A DNA stretch of 55,478 nt from Planktotalea sp. (GTDB taxonomy: Bacteria; Pseudomonadota; Alphaproteobacteria; Rhodobacterales; Rhodobacteraceae): NCBI RefSeq assembly GCF_018607995.1, contig NZ_JABBAL010000001.1:1-55478 (forward strand), read 5' to 3'. The notes under the pieces were generated by a model. That model was not told the origin of the DNA and searched no databases. It saw nothing but the letters and a program-made list of their open reading frames with translations. The translations under genes were made by a program, and so were the position numbers. This document shows positions 29,617-40,034 of the stretch, one piece after another; the first letter of the stretch is position 1, and each line of letters opens with the position of its first letter.

Positions 29617-30011
29617 AAACTGTCCTTGTAAGCGCCGTTGCTCTGATCGACCTCGATGGTCGGATTCTTCTGGGTCAACGCCCAGAAGGCAAATCAATGG
29701 CGGGTCTTTGGGAATTTCCCGGCGGAAAGGTCGAGGAGGGCGAAACACCTGAGGCCGCGCTCATCCGTGAGTTGCAAGAAGAGTTGGGCATCGACACATG
29801 GGCCAGCTGCCTCGCTCCCTTAAATTTTGCGAGCCATACCTACGAAAATTTCCATCTTCTCATGCCACTCTTTGCTTGTCGTAAATGGGAAGGTATTCCC
29901 CAATCACGCGAAAATCAGGCTTTGAGGTGGGTAAAGGCCCGCGATTTGTCCAAATATCCGATGCCAGCAGCTGATATTCCGCTGATTCCGATCCTCAGAG
30001 ACTGGCTGTAA
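29613..30011 (+). CDS. mutT: MutT-type Nudix hydrolase (8-oxo-dGTP diphosphatase)
   Basis: Cleans oxidised dGTP from the nucleotide pool to prevent A:T to C:G mutations. The Nudix box is complete: GGKVEEGETPEAALIREL followed by QEELGI. The N-terminal VALIDLDGRILLGQRPEGK and ENFHLLMPLF strands and the length of 132 residues match MutT. I chose the ATG at 29613, which overlaps the argJ stop; a longer frame from 29559 lies inside argJ. Confidence 0.92.
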   Translation: MKTVLVSAVALIDLDGRILLGQRPEGKSMAGLWEFPGGKVEEGETPEAALIRELQEELGIDTWASCLAPLNFASHTYENFHLLMPLFACRKWEGIPQSRENQALRWVKARDLSKYPMPAADIPLIPILRDWL

Positions 30012-30140
30012 GGGGAAAACATTGGATAATTATCCAATTTCGCGAAAATTATTATAGAAAAGTTAAATGTTTTCTGACACCCAACACCCGGGTCAATGCA
30101 TGTATCGAACACAACGTTCAATTTCTTGGGGGAGAACGCC

Positions 30141-30275
30141 ATGCTTTGTACAATCATCATTGGAACTTGTGTGCAGGTTCAGGGAACTTTCGTACGCGCG
30201 CTTAATGACGGGCGCATTATTGTATCAGTTAGTGATCGTGATTTCGCGAGTCAGCCTATTTCGGCTGCCGCCTAG
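30141..30275 (+). CDS. Small protein of 44 residues with strong ribosome site
   Basis: An ATG follows GGGGGAG with seven bases between, one of the best ribosome sites in the window. The product starts MLCTIIIGTCVQVQGTFVRA and continues with a beta-strand-like ALNDGRIIVSVSDRDF. It has a hydrophobic start with two cysteines, and alternating polar and hydrophobic residues that suggest a small beta-barrel or hairpin. A strong terminator begins 35 bases later, so the small gene forms its own unit or ends the ppiC-argJ-mutT operon. I do not know its function. Confidence 0.65.
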   Translation: MLCTIIIGTCVQVQGTFVRALNDGRIIVSVSDRDFASQPISAAA

Positions 30276-30307
30276 ATCACGTTTCAAACGTTTAACTTTT
30301 CAATGGA

Positions 30308-30338
30308 AAAGGGCTCAAGCGCTCGCTTGAGCCCTTTT
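30308..30338 (+). terminator. Bidirectional terminator between the small gene and infB
   Basis: GGGCTCAAGC (30311-30320) pairs with GCTTGAGCCC (30325-30334) over a four-base loop. AAAA precedes and TTTT follows, so it can end the forward small-protein transcript and the reverse infB transcript. Confidence 0.92.
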
Positions 30339-30360
30339 CTCATGTCATAAGGTTAATAAT

Positions 30361-32844
30361 CTAGTCTAGTGTACGCTCGATTGACTCGCGCTCAAAGATT
30401 TCGATTACGTCATCCGCGCGGATATCATCGTAGTTCTCAAACGCCATACCACATTCCTGACCAGACTGCACTTCAGCAACCTCATCTTTGAAACGCTTAA
30501 GTGTTTTCAACGTACCTTCGTGGATCACAACGTTGTCACGCAGCAAACGCACCCCAGCCGAGCGACGCGCGACACCTTCGGTCACAAGACAGCCGGCAAC
30601 TTTGCCGATACCCGTAACTTTGAACACCTCTTTGATATTCGCATAACCGATGAAGTTCTCGCGAATTTCCGCACTAAGCAGACCAGACGCTGCCGCTTTC
30701 ACATCATCCACAAGATCGTAGATGATTGAATAGTAGCGAATTTCGACGCCCTTTTGGTTCGCCGTATTACGCGCAGATGTGTTCGCACGTACGTTAAAGC
30801 CCATGATCGGTGCGCCAGATGCTTCGGCCAGACCGATGTCACTTTCGGTAATCGCGCCAACACCGGAGTGTAGAACCCGAACGCGGACTTCGTCGTTACC
30901 GATTTTTGCCATCGCCTGAACAATCGCTTCCGCAGAACCTTGAACGTCTGCCTTTACCAAGATTGGCATCTCAGAAACATTCTCATCCGCTTTTGCGTTT
31001 GCCATCAACTGCTCTAGCGTCGTTGCAGCACCTGCTGCTGCGCGCTTGTCTTTCGCAGCTTTCTCACGGTACTCTGCGATTTCACGCGCTTGCGCATCCG
31101 TATCAACCACGTTCAAAACGTCGCCCGCTTCCGGCGTTCCGTTAAGGCCAAGAACCTCAACAGGGACCGAAGGACCAGCTTCTTTGACGCGCTCGCCATG
31201 ATCGTTGATTAGCGCACGAACCTTACCGTGCTGCTCACCTACAACGAAGATATCGCCAACTCGTAATGTACCCGTCTGAACCAAAACAGTCGCAACAGGA
31301 CCACGGCCAACATCAAGTTGCGCTTCAATCACCGCACCAACAGCAGCGCGATCTGGGTTGGCTTTCAGCTCCAAAATTTCGGACTGCAATGCAATCGCCT
31401 CCAAGAGCTGATCAAGACCCTGACCTGTAATTGCAGAGACTTCAACGTCCTGCACTTCACCAGACATTTTCTCAACGATAACTTCGTGCTGAAGCAAATC
31501 TGTACGCACTTTGTCAGGGTTCGCTTCAGGACGGTCAATCTTGTTGATCGCAACGATCATCGGAACACCTGCCGCTTTCGCGTGGTTAATTGCCTCGATC
31601 GTTTGCGGCATAACCGCGTCATCAGCAGCAACAACCAAAACAACAATGTCTGTGACCTGAGCACCGCGCGAGCGCATCGACGTAAACGCCGCGTGACCCG
31701 GAGTATCGAGGAAGCTGAGAACAGCGCCGTTGTCTGTCGTTACCTGGTAGGCACCGATATGTTGTGTAATACCGCCAGCCTCGCCAGACACCACTTTCGC
31801 GTTACGGATTGCATCAAGAAGCGATGTTTTACCGTGGTCAACGTGGCCCATGATCGTGATAATTGGTGGACGACCTTGCAGGTCTTTTTCATTGTCGATG
31901 ATCTCGGTGATAACATCCTCGACGTCTGCATCAGAAACACGCACTACTTTGTGGCCAAACTCTTCAATGATGAGTTCCGCTGTATCCGCGTCAATCGTTT
32001 CGTTCTGCGTGACCATCATACCGTTGGTCATTAGAGCTTTCACAACAGCGCCAGTCTTTTCAGCCATACGCGCGGCCAATTCGGACACTACAATCGCCGG
32101 AGGCAGTTGCACGTCACGAATGATCTTTTCGCGCTCAACCGTGCCACCCATCGCTTTTTGACGTGCGCGCTCTTGCTTGCGCTTCATGGCTGCCATGGAC
32201 TTGTGACGACCGCCGCCGCCACCCAGCGCTTGGTTCAACGTCAGCTTGCCGGAACGACGGCCATCGTTTTCGTTACCCCTGCCACGCTGATTACGCTGGT
32301 CGCGTTCGCGATCCGCTTTGCGCGGTGTTGCGGCTGGTGCTGGCTTATTCGGTGCAGGACGTGAGGCAGGTACAGGCTTGTCAGCAGCTGGTGCTGCTGC
32401 GACACGTGCTGCATCTTTCGCTGCGCGATTGGCCGCTTCTTCTGCTTCAGCTTTCGCCTTCGCACGCTCTGCGCGCTCTTGCTCTTCTTTTTCTTTCGCT
32501 TCTATCTCGGCGCGACGACGCTCGCGATCTTCTGCGCGCGCTTTCTCTTCGGCTTCACGACGGGCCGCATCTTCGGTCTCACGCGCTTTCGCAGCTTGAA
32601 CCGCTTTCAGACGACGCTCCATTTCCACATCGGTGATACCCGCTGGACGCTTTGCAGGGTTGCTACCCGCAACAGCACCAGCCGCAGGCTTCACAGCTCC
32701 CGGCTTGGGCACCACAATGCGCTTACGCTTGGTCTCAACGACCACATTCTTCGTGCGGCCGTGGCTAAAGCTTTGCTTTACATTCGAGGGACGCGAGCCG
32801 GTGCCGCGCAGTCCCAATGTCTTTTTGCCGTCGTTATCGCTCAT
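30361..32844 (-). CDS. infB: Translation initiation factor IF-2
   Basis: GTPase that brings initiator tRNA to the 30S subunit and promotes subunit joining. The 827 residues include a charged, Ala/Glu/Arg-rich N-terminal region (about 60-200, predicted coiled-coil), the IF2_N domain, the G domain with [26 protein letters not shown] and [11 protein letters not shown], and the fMet-tRNA-binding C-terminal domains. The start overlaps the ylxR stop (ATGA). It is the last gene of the rimP-nusA-ylxR-infB operon. The many forward-strand frames here are shadows. Confidence 0.99.
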   Translation of the reverse strand: MSDNDGKKTLGLRGTGSRPSNVKQSFSHGRTKNVVVETKRKRIVVPKPGAVKPAAGAVAGSNPAKRPAGITDVEMERRLKAVQAAKARETEDAARREAEEKARAEDRERRRAEIEAKEKEEQERAERAKAKAEAEEAANRAAKDAARVAAAPAADKPVPASRPAPNKPAPAATPRKADRERDQRNQRGRGNENDGRRSGKLTLNQALGGGGGRHKSMAAMKRKQERARQKAMGGTVEREKIIRDVQLPPAIVVSELAARMAEKTGAVVKALMTNGMMVTQNETIDADTAELIIEEFGHKVVRVSDADVEDVITEIIDNEKDLQGRPPIITIMGHVDHGKTSLLDAIRNAKVVSGEAGGITQHIGAYQVTTDNGAVLSFLDTPGHAAFTSMRSRGAQVTDIVVLVVAADDAVMPQTIEAINHAKAAGVPMIVAINKIDRPEANPDKVRTDLLQHEVIVEKMSGEVQDVEVSAITGQGLDQLLEAIALQSEILELKANPDRAAVGAVIEAQLDVGRGPVATVLVQTGTLRVGDIFVVGEQHGKVRALINDHGERVKEAGPSVPVEVLGLNGTPEAGDVLNVVDTDAQAREIAEYREKAAKDKRAAAGAATTLEQLMANAKADENVSEMPILVKADVQGSAEAIVQAMAKIGNDEVRVRVLHSGVGAITESDIGLAEASGAPIMGFNVRANTSARNTANQKGVEIRYYSIIYDLVDDVKAAASGLLSAEIRENFIGYANIKEVFKVTGIGKVAGCLVTEGVARRSAGVRLLRDNVVIHEGTLKTLKRFKDEVAEVQSGQECGMAFENYDDIRADDVIEIFERESIERTLD

Positions 32845-33473
32845 TTAGCTGTCTTTTCCTTTCGGACGGCCCCTGCCGTCGCTACTTCTCGTATCGCTTT
32901 TAATCTTTGGGCTTCCTCTACTACACGAGAGGTGAGTCCACCAGCGCTTAGCGCGCCATGTATCACAACCTGTCGCCCAAAGGCCAATCCCAACTCATCT
33001 GCTGTTAACCAACCGATGAAACTGCCGTAATGCGGCGTACTTAATTTCGACTTGCCGCGCTCTGATCCGTCACTGGCTTGAATAAGCACTTCGGCCTCTT
33101 CATTCATCAGCCAGCTTTTGACCTTCTCGTAACCCACAACTGCACCGCCGCCCTTGCGCGCCAAACTAATCAGCTCGACCAAGCGACGTGTCACTTGCAC
33201 TTCCACTTCGGCGACCAAGCCATCTGGGACTTTCACGGACTGTTTAGCGCTACGTGCAAATAGGTTCTTGTTCGCCGCCTTTTCAAGGGCTGCCTTATCC
33301 GCAGAAACCCAAATACCACGACCGGGCAGTTTTCCCAAAATATCAGGAACAATCTGCGCATCAGGCCCAACGACAAAGCGGACCATATCTGACACAGGCA
33401 TAGTAACCTGTGTCGCGATGCACTTGCGCTCTGGTCCGCTGGACCGATCTTTATGTGTGCCGCCGCGCGTCAC
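32841..33473 (-). CDS. ylxR: YlxR/DUF448 RNA-binding protein with L7Ae-like C-terminal domain
   Basis: Small nucleic-acid-binding protein found between nusA and infB in most bacteria. The N-terminal part (about 10-90) shows the YlxR motifs [15 protein letters not shown] and LPGRGIWV. The C-terminal part (about 95-190) reads like an L30e/L7Ae ribosomal fold, with [21 protein letters not shown]. The fused 210-residue form is the usual alphaproteobacterial version. Its role is linked to transcription-translation coupling but is not settled. Confidence 0.9.
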   Translation of the reverse strand: MTRGGTHKDRSSGPERKCIATQVTMPVSDMVRFVVGPDAQIVPDILGKLPGRGIWVSADKAALEKAANKNLFARSAKQSVKVPDGLVAEVEVQVTRRLVELISLARKGGGAVVGYEKVKSWLMNEEAEVLIQASDGSERGKSKLSTPHYGSFIGWLTADELGLAFGRQVVIHGALSAGGLTSRVVEEAQRLKAIREVATAGAVRKEKTAK

Positions 33474-33497
33474 TGTCAGAAACCCTGAGGCCTGAGA

Positions 33498-35108
33498 TCA
33501 GACCTCAGACTCCTCGGACATTTCGTCCTCTGAAACCTCTGGTTCAAGCTCTGTTGGATCAACCCAACCAAGCAAAACACGCGCAGTCATAATCATGGTT
33601 TGGGCTTCCTCAAGCTCCATTCCGAATTGCTCTAGCAGGCCGTCATCCTTGACGCGCTCGCCATCCACGGTGGTCCAGCCACCCGCCAATTCCCAATCTG
33701 CACAAGTCGCGAAATCTTCCAGCGTTTTGACACCGTCTTCCGCAAGAACCTCTGCCATTTGAGGGGTGATTCCCTCGAACGTGATAAGGCTATCCTCTGC
33801 ACCAAGCCCACGCGCTTTCGCGAGGGCTGCTGCTGCTTTCGCCTCTAGGAACTCGCGTGCACGGGTCTGAAGTTCGCCAGCCGTATCTTCGTCAACTCCG
33901 TCGATGACAATCAGTTCGTCAATTTCAACGTAAGCAACTTCTTCAAGGTTCGTGAACCCTTCCACGACCAAAAGCTGCGCGAAGAACTCGTCTACGTCTA
34001 ACGCTTCCATGAACAGTTTCGTGCGAAGCTCGAACTCCGCCTGACGGCGCTTGCTCTCTTCTTCTTCGGTCATGATATCGATGTCGAGGTTCGTCAGCTG
34101 CGACGCGAGACGCACATTCTGACCACGGCGACCAATCGCTAAGGACAACTGCTCATCTGGAACAACAACTTCAATTTTGCCCGCTTCTTCGTCGAGAACA
34201 ACTTTGGAAACTTCCGCAGGCTGAAGCGCATTCACGAGGAACGTTGGCTGATCTTCATTCCATGGGATGATGTCGATTTTTTCGCCTTGAAGCTCGTTCA
34301 CAACGGCCTGAACGCGGGAACCACGCATACCAACACAAGCACCGACAGGATCAATAGAACCGTCATGTGAAATTACAGCAATCTTCGCGCGCGAACCAGG
34401 GTCACGGGCCACCGCTTTGATCTCGATGATATTGTCGTAAATTTCTGGAACTTCCATCTTGAACAGCTCGGCCATGAACTCAGGCGCTGTACGAGATAAG
34501 AAAATCTGAGGTCCACGCACTTCGCGGCGCACGTCTTTGATAAAGCAACGGATACGATCATTCGGGCGATAGCTTTCGCGGCCAATCTTTTCGTTACGGC
34601 GCAGAATGCCTTCGCCACGACCTACGTCAACGATCACGTTGCCATACTCTTCACGCTTCACAACGCCGTTGATGATCGTGCCTGCGCGGTCTTGGAATTC
34701 TTCGAACTGGCGATCACGCTCCGCTTCGCGCACCTTCTGCAAGATGACCTGCTTGGCAGATTGCGCTGCGATACGGCCCATTTCCACCGGTGGCACTTCC
34801 TCAACGAAAGTCGCACCCACTTCAGGGTTTTCTATGTACTGCTTGGCTTGCTCAACGGTGAATTCCGCCTGATAGTTCTCAAGCTCTTCATCCTCAACAA
34901 CCGTGCGCACACGTGTGAATGTCGCGCGACCTGTCTTGCGGTCAATTGCGACGCGGATATCCATCTCAGCGCCGTAACGCGACTTGGCCGCGCGTGCGAG
35001 GCTTTCCTCCATGGCCTCAATCACAAGACCCGGATCAATCATCTTTTCGCGCGCAACCGCTTCTGCGGTTTGCAACAGCTCAAGCTGGTTCGCTGAGGTG
35101 ATAGCCAT
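33498..35108 (-). CDS. nusA: Transcription termination/antitermination factor NusA
   Basis: Binds RNA polymerase and nascent RNA, controlling pausing, termination and rRNA antitermination. The 536-residue protein has the N-terminal RNAP-binding domain, an S1 domain (with GTIINGVVKREEYGNVIVD), two KH domains (DPVGACVGMRGSRVQAVV and SLAIGRRGQNVRLA), and C-terminal acidic helix-hairpin-helix repeats. It follows rimP by two bases. Confidence 0.98.
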   Translation of the reverse strand: MAITSANQLELLQTAEAVAREKMIDPGLVIEAMEESLARAAKSRYGAEMDIRVAIDRKTGRATFTRVRTVVEDEELENYQAEFTVEQAKQYIENPEVGATFVEEVPPVEMGRIAAQSAKQVILQKVREAERDRQFEEFQDRAGTIINGVVKREEYGNVIVDVGRGEGILRRNEKIGRESYRPNDRIRCFIKDVRREVRGPQIFLSRTAPEFMAELFKMEVPEIYDNIIEIKAVARDPGSRAKIAVISHDGSIDPVGACVGMRGSRVQAVVNELQGEKIDIIPWNEDQPTFLVNALQPAEVSKVVLDEEAGKIEVVVPDEQLSLAIGRRGQNVRLASQLTNLDIDIMTEEEESKRRQAEFELRTKLFMEALDVDEFFAQLLVVEGFTNLEEVAYVEIDELIVIDGVDEDTAGELQTRAREFLEAKAAAALAKARGLGAEDSLITFEGITPQMAEVLAEDGVKTLEDFATCADWELAGGWTTVDGERVKDDGLLEQFGMELEEAQTMIMTARVLLGWVDPTELEPEVSEDEMSEESEV

Positions 35109-35110
35109 GG

Positions 35111-35698
35111 TTATTTCTCCTCCGAAAACGGCGTTTCATCCGTTTCAATTTCGTCAAATTCATCTTCGTTAATATCGCCTGCGGCTTTGCGCTGGCGTAG
35201 CATTTCTGTGATCAACTCATCAGTCAAAACCAGCTTGGCATCGCTCAGCCAATCAAAGTTCAAACCGACAGTGCCCTCTTCGATGTTGATCAGCACATCA
35301 TTGCCCTCAACACCTGCAAGTTGTCCTTTGAAACGACGGCGGCCATCAATCAACTCAGTCGTTTCAATTTTGGCTTCATACCCTTCAAATGTGGCGAAGT
35401 CCTTAAGACGCGTTAAAGGGCGATCAATACCGGGACTAGAGACCTCAAGCGTGTATTCATCGATGATCGGGTCCTCGACATCCAGTGTCGCACCAATCGC
35501 TGTGCTAATCTCTGCACATTGATCGACTTCGATACCGCCCTCAGGGCGCTCAGCCATAATCTGCAATGTCGTGGCCTTGCCAGACATCAAACGCACACGC
35601 ACCAATTCAAACCCAAGGTCTTCAATCACAGGTGTGATGATCCCAGCAAGGCGTTGGTCGATGGCAGCCTTGGCAATCAAATCGTTGTTCATAGTCAT
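35111..35698 (-). CDS. rimP: Ribosome maturation factor RimP
   Basis: Needed for late assembly of the 30S subunit. The 195-residue protein has the N-terminal RimP fold with [13 protein letters not shown] and [16 protein letters not shown], the conserved [16 protein letters not shown], and a C-terminal SH3-like domain followed by a short acidic tail. First gene of the nusA-infB operon. Confidence 0.96.
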   Translation of the reverse strand: MTMNNDLIAKAAIDQRLAGIITPVIEDLGFELVRVRLMSGKATTLQIMAERPEGGIEVDQCAEISTAIGATLDVEDPIIDEYTLEVSSPGIDRPLTRLKDFATFEGYEAKIETTELIDGRRRFKGQLAGVEGNDVLINIEEGTVGLNFDWLSDAKLVLTDELITEMLRQRKAAGDINEDEFDEIETDETPFSEEK

Positions 35699-35716
35699 CC
35701 TACCTAGCGTCTAGGC

Positions 35717-35741
35717 ACAAAAAAACGGGCGCACGGCCCGT
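35717..35741 (-). terminator. Terminator between the leader ORF and rimP
   Basis: On the reverse strand AACGGGC and GCCCGTT pair around a short loop and are followed by a run of seven T (forward 35717-35735 is A-rich then GGGC, with GCCCGTT at 35736-35742). It stands in front of rimP and overlaps the end of the small leader ORF, so it must be read through or relieved for the nusA operon to be expressed from upstream. Confidence 0.75.
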
Positions 35742-35839
35742 TACATAAGTTCCGGTGGAGCGTTTGGTGTGGACCCAGCCGCGCCGCTGTTAAAGGCCAT
35801 ATAGACAAGACCAACTGAGTCCGCAAGGCCACATGTCAC
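35741..35839 (-). CDS. Possible 32-residue leader peptide or small protein upstream of rimP
   Basis: A GTG start at 35839 sits ten bases after AAAGGA on the reverse strand. The product starts MTCGLADSVGLVYMAF and ends TPNAPPELM, with its stop at the base of the terminator stem. The arrangement of short ORF, then terminator, then rimP resembles a transcription attenuator. It could also be an independent small protein, with or without the start at the internal ATG (MAFNSG). No tRNA fold is found here. Evidence rests on start signal and position only. Confidence 0.4.
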   Translation of the reverse strand: MTCGLADSVGLVYMAFNSGAAGSTPNAPPELM

Positions 35840-35952
35840 AATAACAAAGTCCTTTCCCCATTTGGTTCACGAATCATCTCTTGTGAGTAATTCATCCTTA
35901 AGGGGTAAAGAGTTCCTAATAAGATCAACCTCTCACTGGGCGGTATTTTCCT

Positions 35953-36936
35953 TTAGGAGATGCTCTCCGCGATCTGGTCCATCGCACGCACAAGTTCCGC
36001 GCTGATCCCCGGCTCGCTAAGTGCATGCCCCGCGTTACGCACCATTCGCAGCTCAGCATTGGGCCAAGCTTGCGCAAGATCATAGGCAGACTTAGGCGGG
36101 CAAATCATATCATAACGGCCCTGCACGATGATGCTTGGAATGTGACTGATGCGATCCACGTTTTCTAAAATCCAGCCATCAAACTCCAGGAATCCTCCAT
36201 GCACGAAATAATGGTTCTCAAGCCGCGCAAACGCTCGCGCATATTCTCCAGGCGCTTCGTCCCCACGGCCATTGGAATAAACAGAGGCCAAAGCATTTTC
36301 CCAACTTGACCACGTTTTTGCAAAACGGGTCTCTAAGGGAATATCACCACTGAACAATCGACGATGATAAGCACCTATAAAATCATCGCACTCGTCCTTC
36401 GGCACAAGGGACACGAAGTTTGCCCAAGTCTCTGGCCAGAATTGCCCGGCGCCACCGCCGTAGAACCAATCCAACTCACGCTGCATCATCAAAAACACGC
36501 CACGCAGAACCAGATGGCTAACATTCTCTGGATGTGTTTCCGCATAGATTAGCGCAAGCGTTGCGCCCCAGCTTCCGCCAAATACGATGAATTTCTCTAT
36601 GTCCAAGGTCTCGCGAATGCGTTCGATATCCGCAACCAAATCCCATGTCGTGTTGTTCTCGACCGACGCATGAGGGCGCGAGCGGCCACAACCACGCTGA
36701 TCAAACAAAACCACGCGATAAACAGCGGGATCAAAATAGCGCCGCATCGCGGGGCTACATCCACCTCCCGGACCACCGTGCAACACGATCACGGGGATGC
36801 CATCAGGGTTGCCGCATTGTTCAAAATAGATTGTATGCCCGCCAGGCATTTCCATCATGCGTTGATCAAACGGATCTATCGGAGGGTACAAATATTGCAC
36901 CGCGCTCTTTTGGCCTGAGATTTTATCGAGATCCAT
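35953..36936 (-). CDS. pip: Proline iminopeptidase (alpha/beta hydrolase)
   Basis: Removes N-terminal proline from peptides in the cytoplasm. The alpha/beta-hydrolase fold shows the oxyanion [10 protein letters not shown], the nucleophile Ser in [12 protein letters not shown], and the catalytic His in [10 protein letters not shown], with the Asp in [21 protein letters not shown] is diagnostic for Pip. I chose the ATG at 36936, giving 327 residues with GAAGGG upstream; a longer start would run into the divergent ubiG. Confidence 0.93.
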   Translation of the reverse strand: MDLDKISGQKSAVQYLYPPIDPFDQRMMEMPGGHTIYFEQCGNPDGIPVIVLHGGPGGGCSPAMRRYFDPAVYRVVLFDQRGCGRSRPHASVENNTTWDLVADIERIRETLDIEKFIVFGGSWGATLALIYAETHPENVSHLVLRGVFLMMQRELDWFYGGGAGQFWPETWANFVSLVPKDECDDFIGAYHRRLFSGDIPLETRFAKTWSSWENALASVYSNGRGDEAPGEYARAFARLENHYFVHGGFLEFDGWILENVDRISHIPSIIVQGRYDMICPPKSAYDLAQAWPNAELRMVRNAGHALSEPGISAELVRAMDQIAESIS

Positions 36937-36991
36937 CCTATATAACCCTTCGAGAGGTCCGTTAGGACCAGATGAGCATATGGAGACAGGA

Positions 36992-37738
36992 ATGCAAGCC
37001 GCCCCAAACACAGTTGATCCCTCAGAGGTCGCGAAGTTCGAAGCAATGGCCGCAGAATGGTGGGACCCGAAGGGCAAGTTTAAGCCCTTGCACATGCTAA
37101 ACCCCTGCCGTCTTGATTATCTGACATGTCAGATCGCTGGCGAATTTGACCGCAATCTGAGCGCGCCGGAGCCATTTAAAGGTCTGCGCATACTTGATAT
37201 CGGATGCGGTGGTGGCTTGCTCTCTGAACCTATGGCGCGTCTTGGCGCGACTGTCCTGGGCGCAGATGCCGCTGAGCGTAATATTCCCGTCGCCCAAGTT
37301 CATGCCGAGCAATCCGGCCTCACCATCGATTACCGCTGCACCACCGCCGAAGCACTAGCTGATGCGGGGGAGCAATTTGATGTGGTGGTGAACATGGAGG
37401 TAGTAGAACACGTTGCCGATCCATTGGCCTATCTAGCCGCTTGCCAGCAATTGCTGAAACCCGGTGGCCTGCACCTATGCTCCACAATCAATCGCAATCC
37501 GAAAAGCTACGCAATGGCGATTATCGGCGCGGAAGTAATCATGCGTTGGCTGCCTAAGGGCACACATGAATGGAACAAATTCATCACGCCAGATGAGCTG
37601 TTTGAACTGTTGTCCCAATCTGGCGTCGAACCAGTGGATCGCAAGGGCTTCGTGTTCAATCCAATCTTGTGGAGCTGGAGCATTTCAGAAAGAAATTTGA
37701 GCGTGAACTACGTCACTGCAAGCGTAAAACCCGCTTAA
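36992..37738 (+). CDS. ubiG: Ubiquinone biosynthesis O-methyltransferase UbiG
   Basis: SAM-dependent enzyme for both O-methylations of ubiquinone. Motif I is [19 protein letters not shown], followed by [13 protein letters not shown] and [14 protein letters not shown], all typical of UbiG. The N-terminal [15 protein letters not shown] is diagnostic. GGAG lies six bases before the ATG at 36992, so that start is preferred to 36980. It is divergent from pip and convergent with the MarR gene, overlapping its end by four bases. Confidence 0.95.
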   Translation: MQAAPNTVDPSEVAKFEAMAAEWWDPKGKFKPLHMLNPCRLDYLTCQIAGEFDRNLSAPEPFKGLRILDIGCGGGLLSEPMARLGATVLGADAAERNIPVAQVHAEQSGLTIDYRCTTAEALADAGEQFDVVVNMEVVEHVADPLAYLAACQQLLKPGGLHLCSTINRNPKSYAMAIIGAEVIMRWLPKGTHEWNKFITPDELFELLSQSGVEPVDRKGFVFNPILWSWSISERNLSVNYVTASVKPA

Positions 37739-38175
37739 TCCTGTTCCAGCTTAAGGCGCAGGTCACGCAAAATGGGCAAAGCAAGGCGCAGCTTATCACC
37801 CCCCAAATCCTTGACGAGCTTTTCGATCACAGGTCCAATACCTGCCAGCGCGCCATCGCGTGCGGAGCGACCCGCAGGACTAATCGCAACCTGCTTGCGG
37901 CGCGCATCGTCCCAATCAGGGCGAATATGGATATAGCCAGCACGCTCTAACTTACCAAGCGTGTTGGTCATCGCCCCGCGCGTCAGATGAAAACTTTTCG
38001 CCAATTGCGCAGGTGTGCGTTCGCTGGACGTACTGGCCAGATAGTTCAGAACCGAGAAATGCGAAATCTCCATGCCCTTGGGCAAAACGCGGCCAAGCTT
38101 GTTGCGCAGCAATTGATCAGCAGTCAAAAGTTCGCTGAACAACATGGTGGCTAGAGCGTTGGATTCTTCCGGCAT
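37735..38175 (-). CDS. MarR-family transcriptional regulator
   Basis: Winged-helix repressor, probably a dimer. The recognition part is [20 protein letters not shown] with [22 protein letters not shown] as wing, and [14 protein letters not shown] is typical MarR. The 146 residues match. Its start overlaps the stop of the nitrilase gene (TAATG), so it is the last gene of comF-grxC-nitrilase-marR. No ligand or target can be inferred. Confidence 0.88.
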   Translation of the reverse strand: MPEESNALATMLFSELLTADQLLRNKLGRVLPKGMEISHFSVLNYLASTSSERTPAQLAKSFHLTRGAMTNTLGKLERAGYIHIRPDWDDARRKQVAISPAGRSARDGALAGIGPVIEKLVKDLGGDKLRLALPILRDLRLKLEQD

Positions 38176-39005
38176 TACGGACCTTCGAAGTTCCGATCAT
38201 GGCCCAGCGCCGCAATCTTCCTACGTGCTTGTGCCACTTCTGCATGGTCAATTTCAACCAGGACCGTGCCCTCTTCGGTTCCGCCATCAGCCAGAACCTC
38301 ACCCCAAGGCGAAATCGCCAACGAATGCCCATGTGTTTTACGCTGTTTACCAACGCTTGCGCGATGCATTCCGGTTTGCGCTGCCGCAAGAACGAAGCAC
38401 CCCGTTTCAATCGCACGTGCACGCAACAGGGACTCCCAATGCGCTTTGCCCGTCACAGGTGAAAACGCTGCTGGCACCAACAAGATCTCAGCCCCTGCTT
38501 GCGCCAAGGCACGATAAAGATAGGCAAATCGCACATCATAGCAGATGCTCAATCCCAACGTCCCAAAAGGCGTCGGCGCAATCGCAGCACGTGTGCCCGG
38601 AAGATAGCCGTCAGACTCGCGATAGGTTTCGTCCTTGGTCACATCCACATCAAACATATGAATTTTATCGTAGCGCGTTGTCACCGCCCCGCTTGGATCA
38701 ATCACGAAAGAACGGTTCGCATATCGCCCATCCGCGTCATCGGTCTTCACTGCAAGCGATCCGATGGACAACCAAACGCCCAGCTCTGCGGCCAGTGCTT
38801 GATAGCCCGCAAGGGACACGTCATGTGCTTCATACTGCAAAACAGCGTCCTGATGCTCACGGCTAAGCGACAAGCAATTGCTCACCTCCGGTGTCAGAAT
38901 AAAGCCGGCACCATCATTTGCCGCTTCCCTGATCCGCGCAGAGATCCGCGCAAGGTTTTCACGCGGATCGTCGCTAGAGTTGGTTTGAATGAGTGCTGCC
39001 AGCAT
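38175..39005 (-). CDS. Carbon-nitrogen hydrolase (Nit/omega-amidase type)
   Basis: Nitrilase-superfamily amidase with Glu-Lys-Cys chemistry: Glu in LTPEVSN, Lys in RYDKIHMFDVD and Cys in LSICYDVRF. The 276 residues and DGRYANRSFVIDP place it near Nit1/Nit2, which in other organisms hydrolyse deaminated glutathione or alpha-ketoglutaramate. It directly follows grxC (stop 39006, start 39005), consistent with a glutathione-repair role. Confidence 0.9.
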   Translation of the reverse strand: MLAALIQTNSSDDPRENLARISARIREAANDGAGFILTPEVSNCLSLSREHQDAVLQYEAHDVSLAGYQALAAELGVWLSIGSLAVKTDDADGRYANRSFVIDPSGAVTTRYDKIHMFDVDVTKDETYRESDGYLPGTRAAIAPTPFGTLGLSICYDVRFAYLYRALAQAGAEILLVPAAFSPVTGKAHWESLLRARAIETGCFVLAAAQTGMHRASVGKQRKTHGHSLAISPWGEVLADGGTEEGTVLVEIDHAEVAQARRKIAALGHDRNFEGP

Positions 39006-39269
39006 TTAGGCGGCCAGCATCGCATCTAGTTTGCCAGCACGTTCAAGCGCGAAAAGATCGTCGCATCCGCCAACATGTTCCTCACCAATGAAAATCTGCG
39101 GAACCGTGCGTCCACCATTGGCGCGTTGCATCATCTCTGCACGGCGTTCTGGCTGCATAGCAATGTCGACTTCTGCAAAATTCACATCCTTCGATGTCAG
39201 CAAACGTTTTGCAGCGTGGCAAAACCCACAGAGCGGCGATGTATAAATCTCAACTTCTTTCACGAGCAT
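39006..39269 (-). CDS. grxC: Glutaredoxin 3 (GrxC)
   Basis: Glutathione-dependent disulfide reductase. The active site is CGFC in YTSPLCGFCHAAKRLL, with TVPQIFIGEEHVGGCDDL forming the glutathione-binding cis-Pro and GG loops. The 87 residues are typical. It lies 25 bases after the broken comF, an order common in Rhodobacterales. Confidence 0.96.
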   Translation of the reverse strand: MLVKEVEIYTSPLCGFCHAAKRLLTSKDVNFAEVDIAMQPERRAEMMQRANGGRTVPQIFIGEEHVGGCDDLFALERAGKLDAMLAA

Positions 39270-39293
39270 ATTCCTTCTTAGCTTGCTCGTAAG

Positions 39294-40034
39294 TTAGTCA
39301 TCCTTTGCAACGCGCGCTAGGGCCACGACACAAACCTCTCTTGCACATGATTTGAGGCACGCTTCTGTACAAGGGGCAAGCGTAGCACCAGAGGTCATAA
39401 CATCATCCACAAGCAGCACGGAGCGCCCTTCGAGCAATGCCTCACGTTTGGGATATACAGAAATCGCATCGCGCATTTCATCAAACCGCACTTCACGTGT
39501 TTTTCCGTCAAGCGTTGCAGTCGCGCGAACCCGCCTTCGCAGATCAGCGCAGATCAGAACCAAAAGCCGCCCCGCCATCACCCGCGCAATTAAGCTCGAT
39601 TGATTATATCGCCGCTTAACCATCCGCGTCCAATAAAGCGGTGCGGGCGCAACCAGAACATCGCTTCGCAAGGTGTCCTGAACACAGCGCGCAATCCACT
39701 TTCCCGCAGGCTTCACAATATCGTGGCGATCTCCGTGCTTCAGCGCCAAGACCAACGCACGCCCGCGATCTTTGTAGAGCAACGAACCGCCCTTGCGCCC
39801 AAGGTCGCGCTGTTCTCAGGCAATTATCACAGCGATCCCCACTTTGCACACCCCCCTCAAAGGAACGCCACATCCGTCACAAATATCTCCCGCGATAAAC
39901 GCAGTATCGCGCCAAGACATACCACATAGACCATCATCGTTTGCAACATTTGCACAACAGGACAGGCATTCGGGCGGAAACACAGAATGGATCAGGGTTT
40001 GAACCCCCCGCGTTTGCGCCATATGACGTGACAT
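39294..40034 (-). pseudogene. comF: ComF-like phosphoribosyltransferase, frameshifted
   Basis: ComF proteins take part in DNA uptake and recycling. The N-terminal zinc-binding part reads FPPECLSCCANV, then GDICDGCGVPLRG. A shift near 39850 passes into a second frame (CDNCLRTARPWAQGR), and another near 39790 into the third, which reads LLYKDRGRALVLALKHGDR and carries the PRPP-binding VLLVDDVMTSGAT before the stop at 39294. Two frameshifts within about 60 bases break the protein between its zinc and transferase parts. Start candidates lie at 40034 and 40022, back to back with the divergent methyltransferase. Confidence 0.85.

Noticed and set aside
31318..32034. Forward frame of 238 codons opposite infB
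   Set aside because: It is antisense to the IF-2 G domain and shows no family features.
35741..35850. tRNA gene upstream of rimP
   Set aside because: The reverse strand has GGTCCACACC-like bits, but acceptor and anticodon stems do not form; the short ORF and terminator explain it better.
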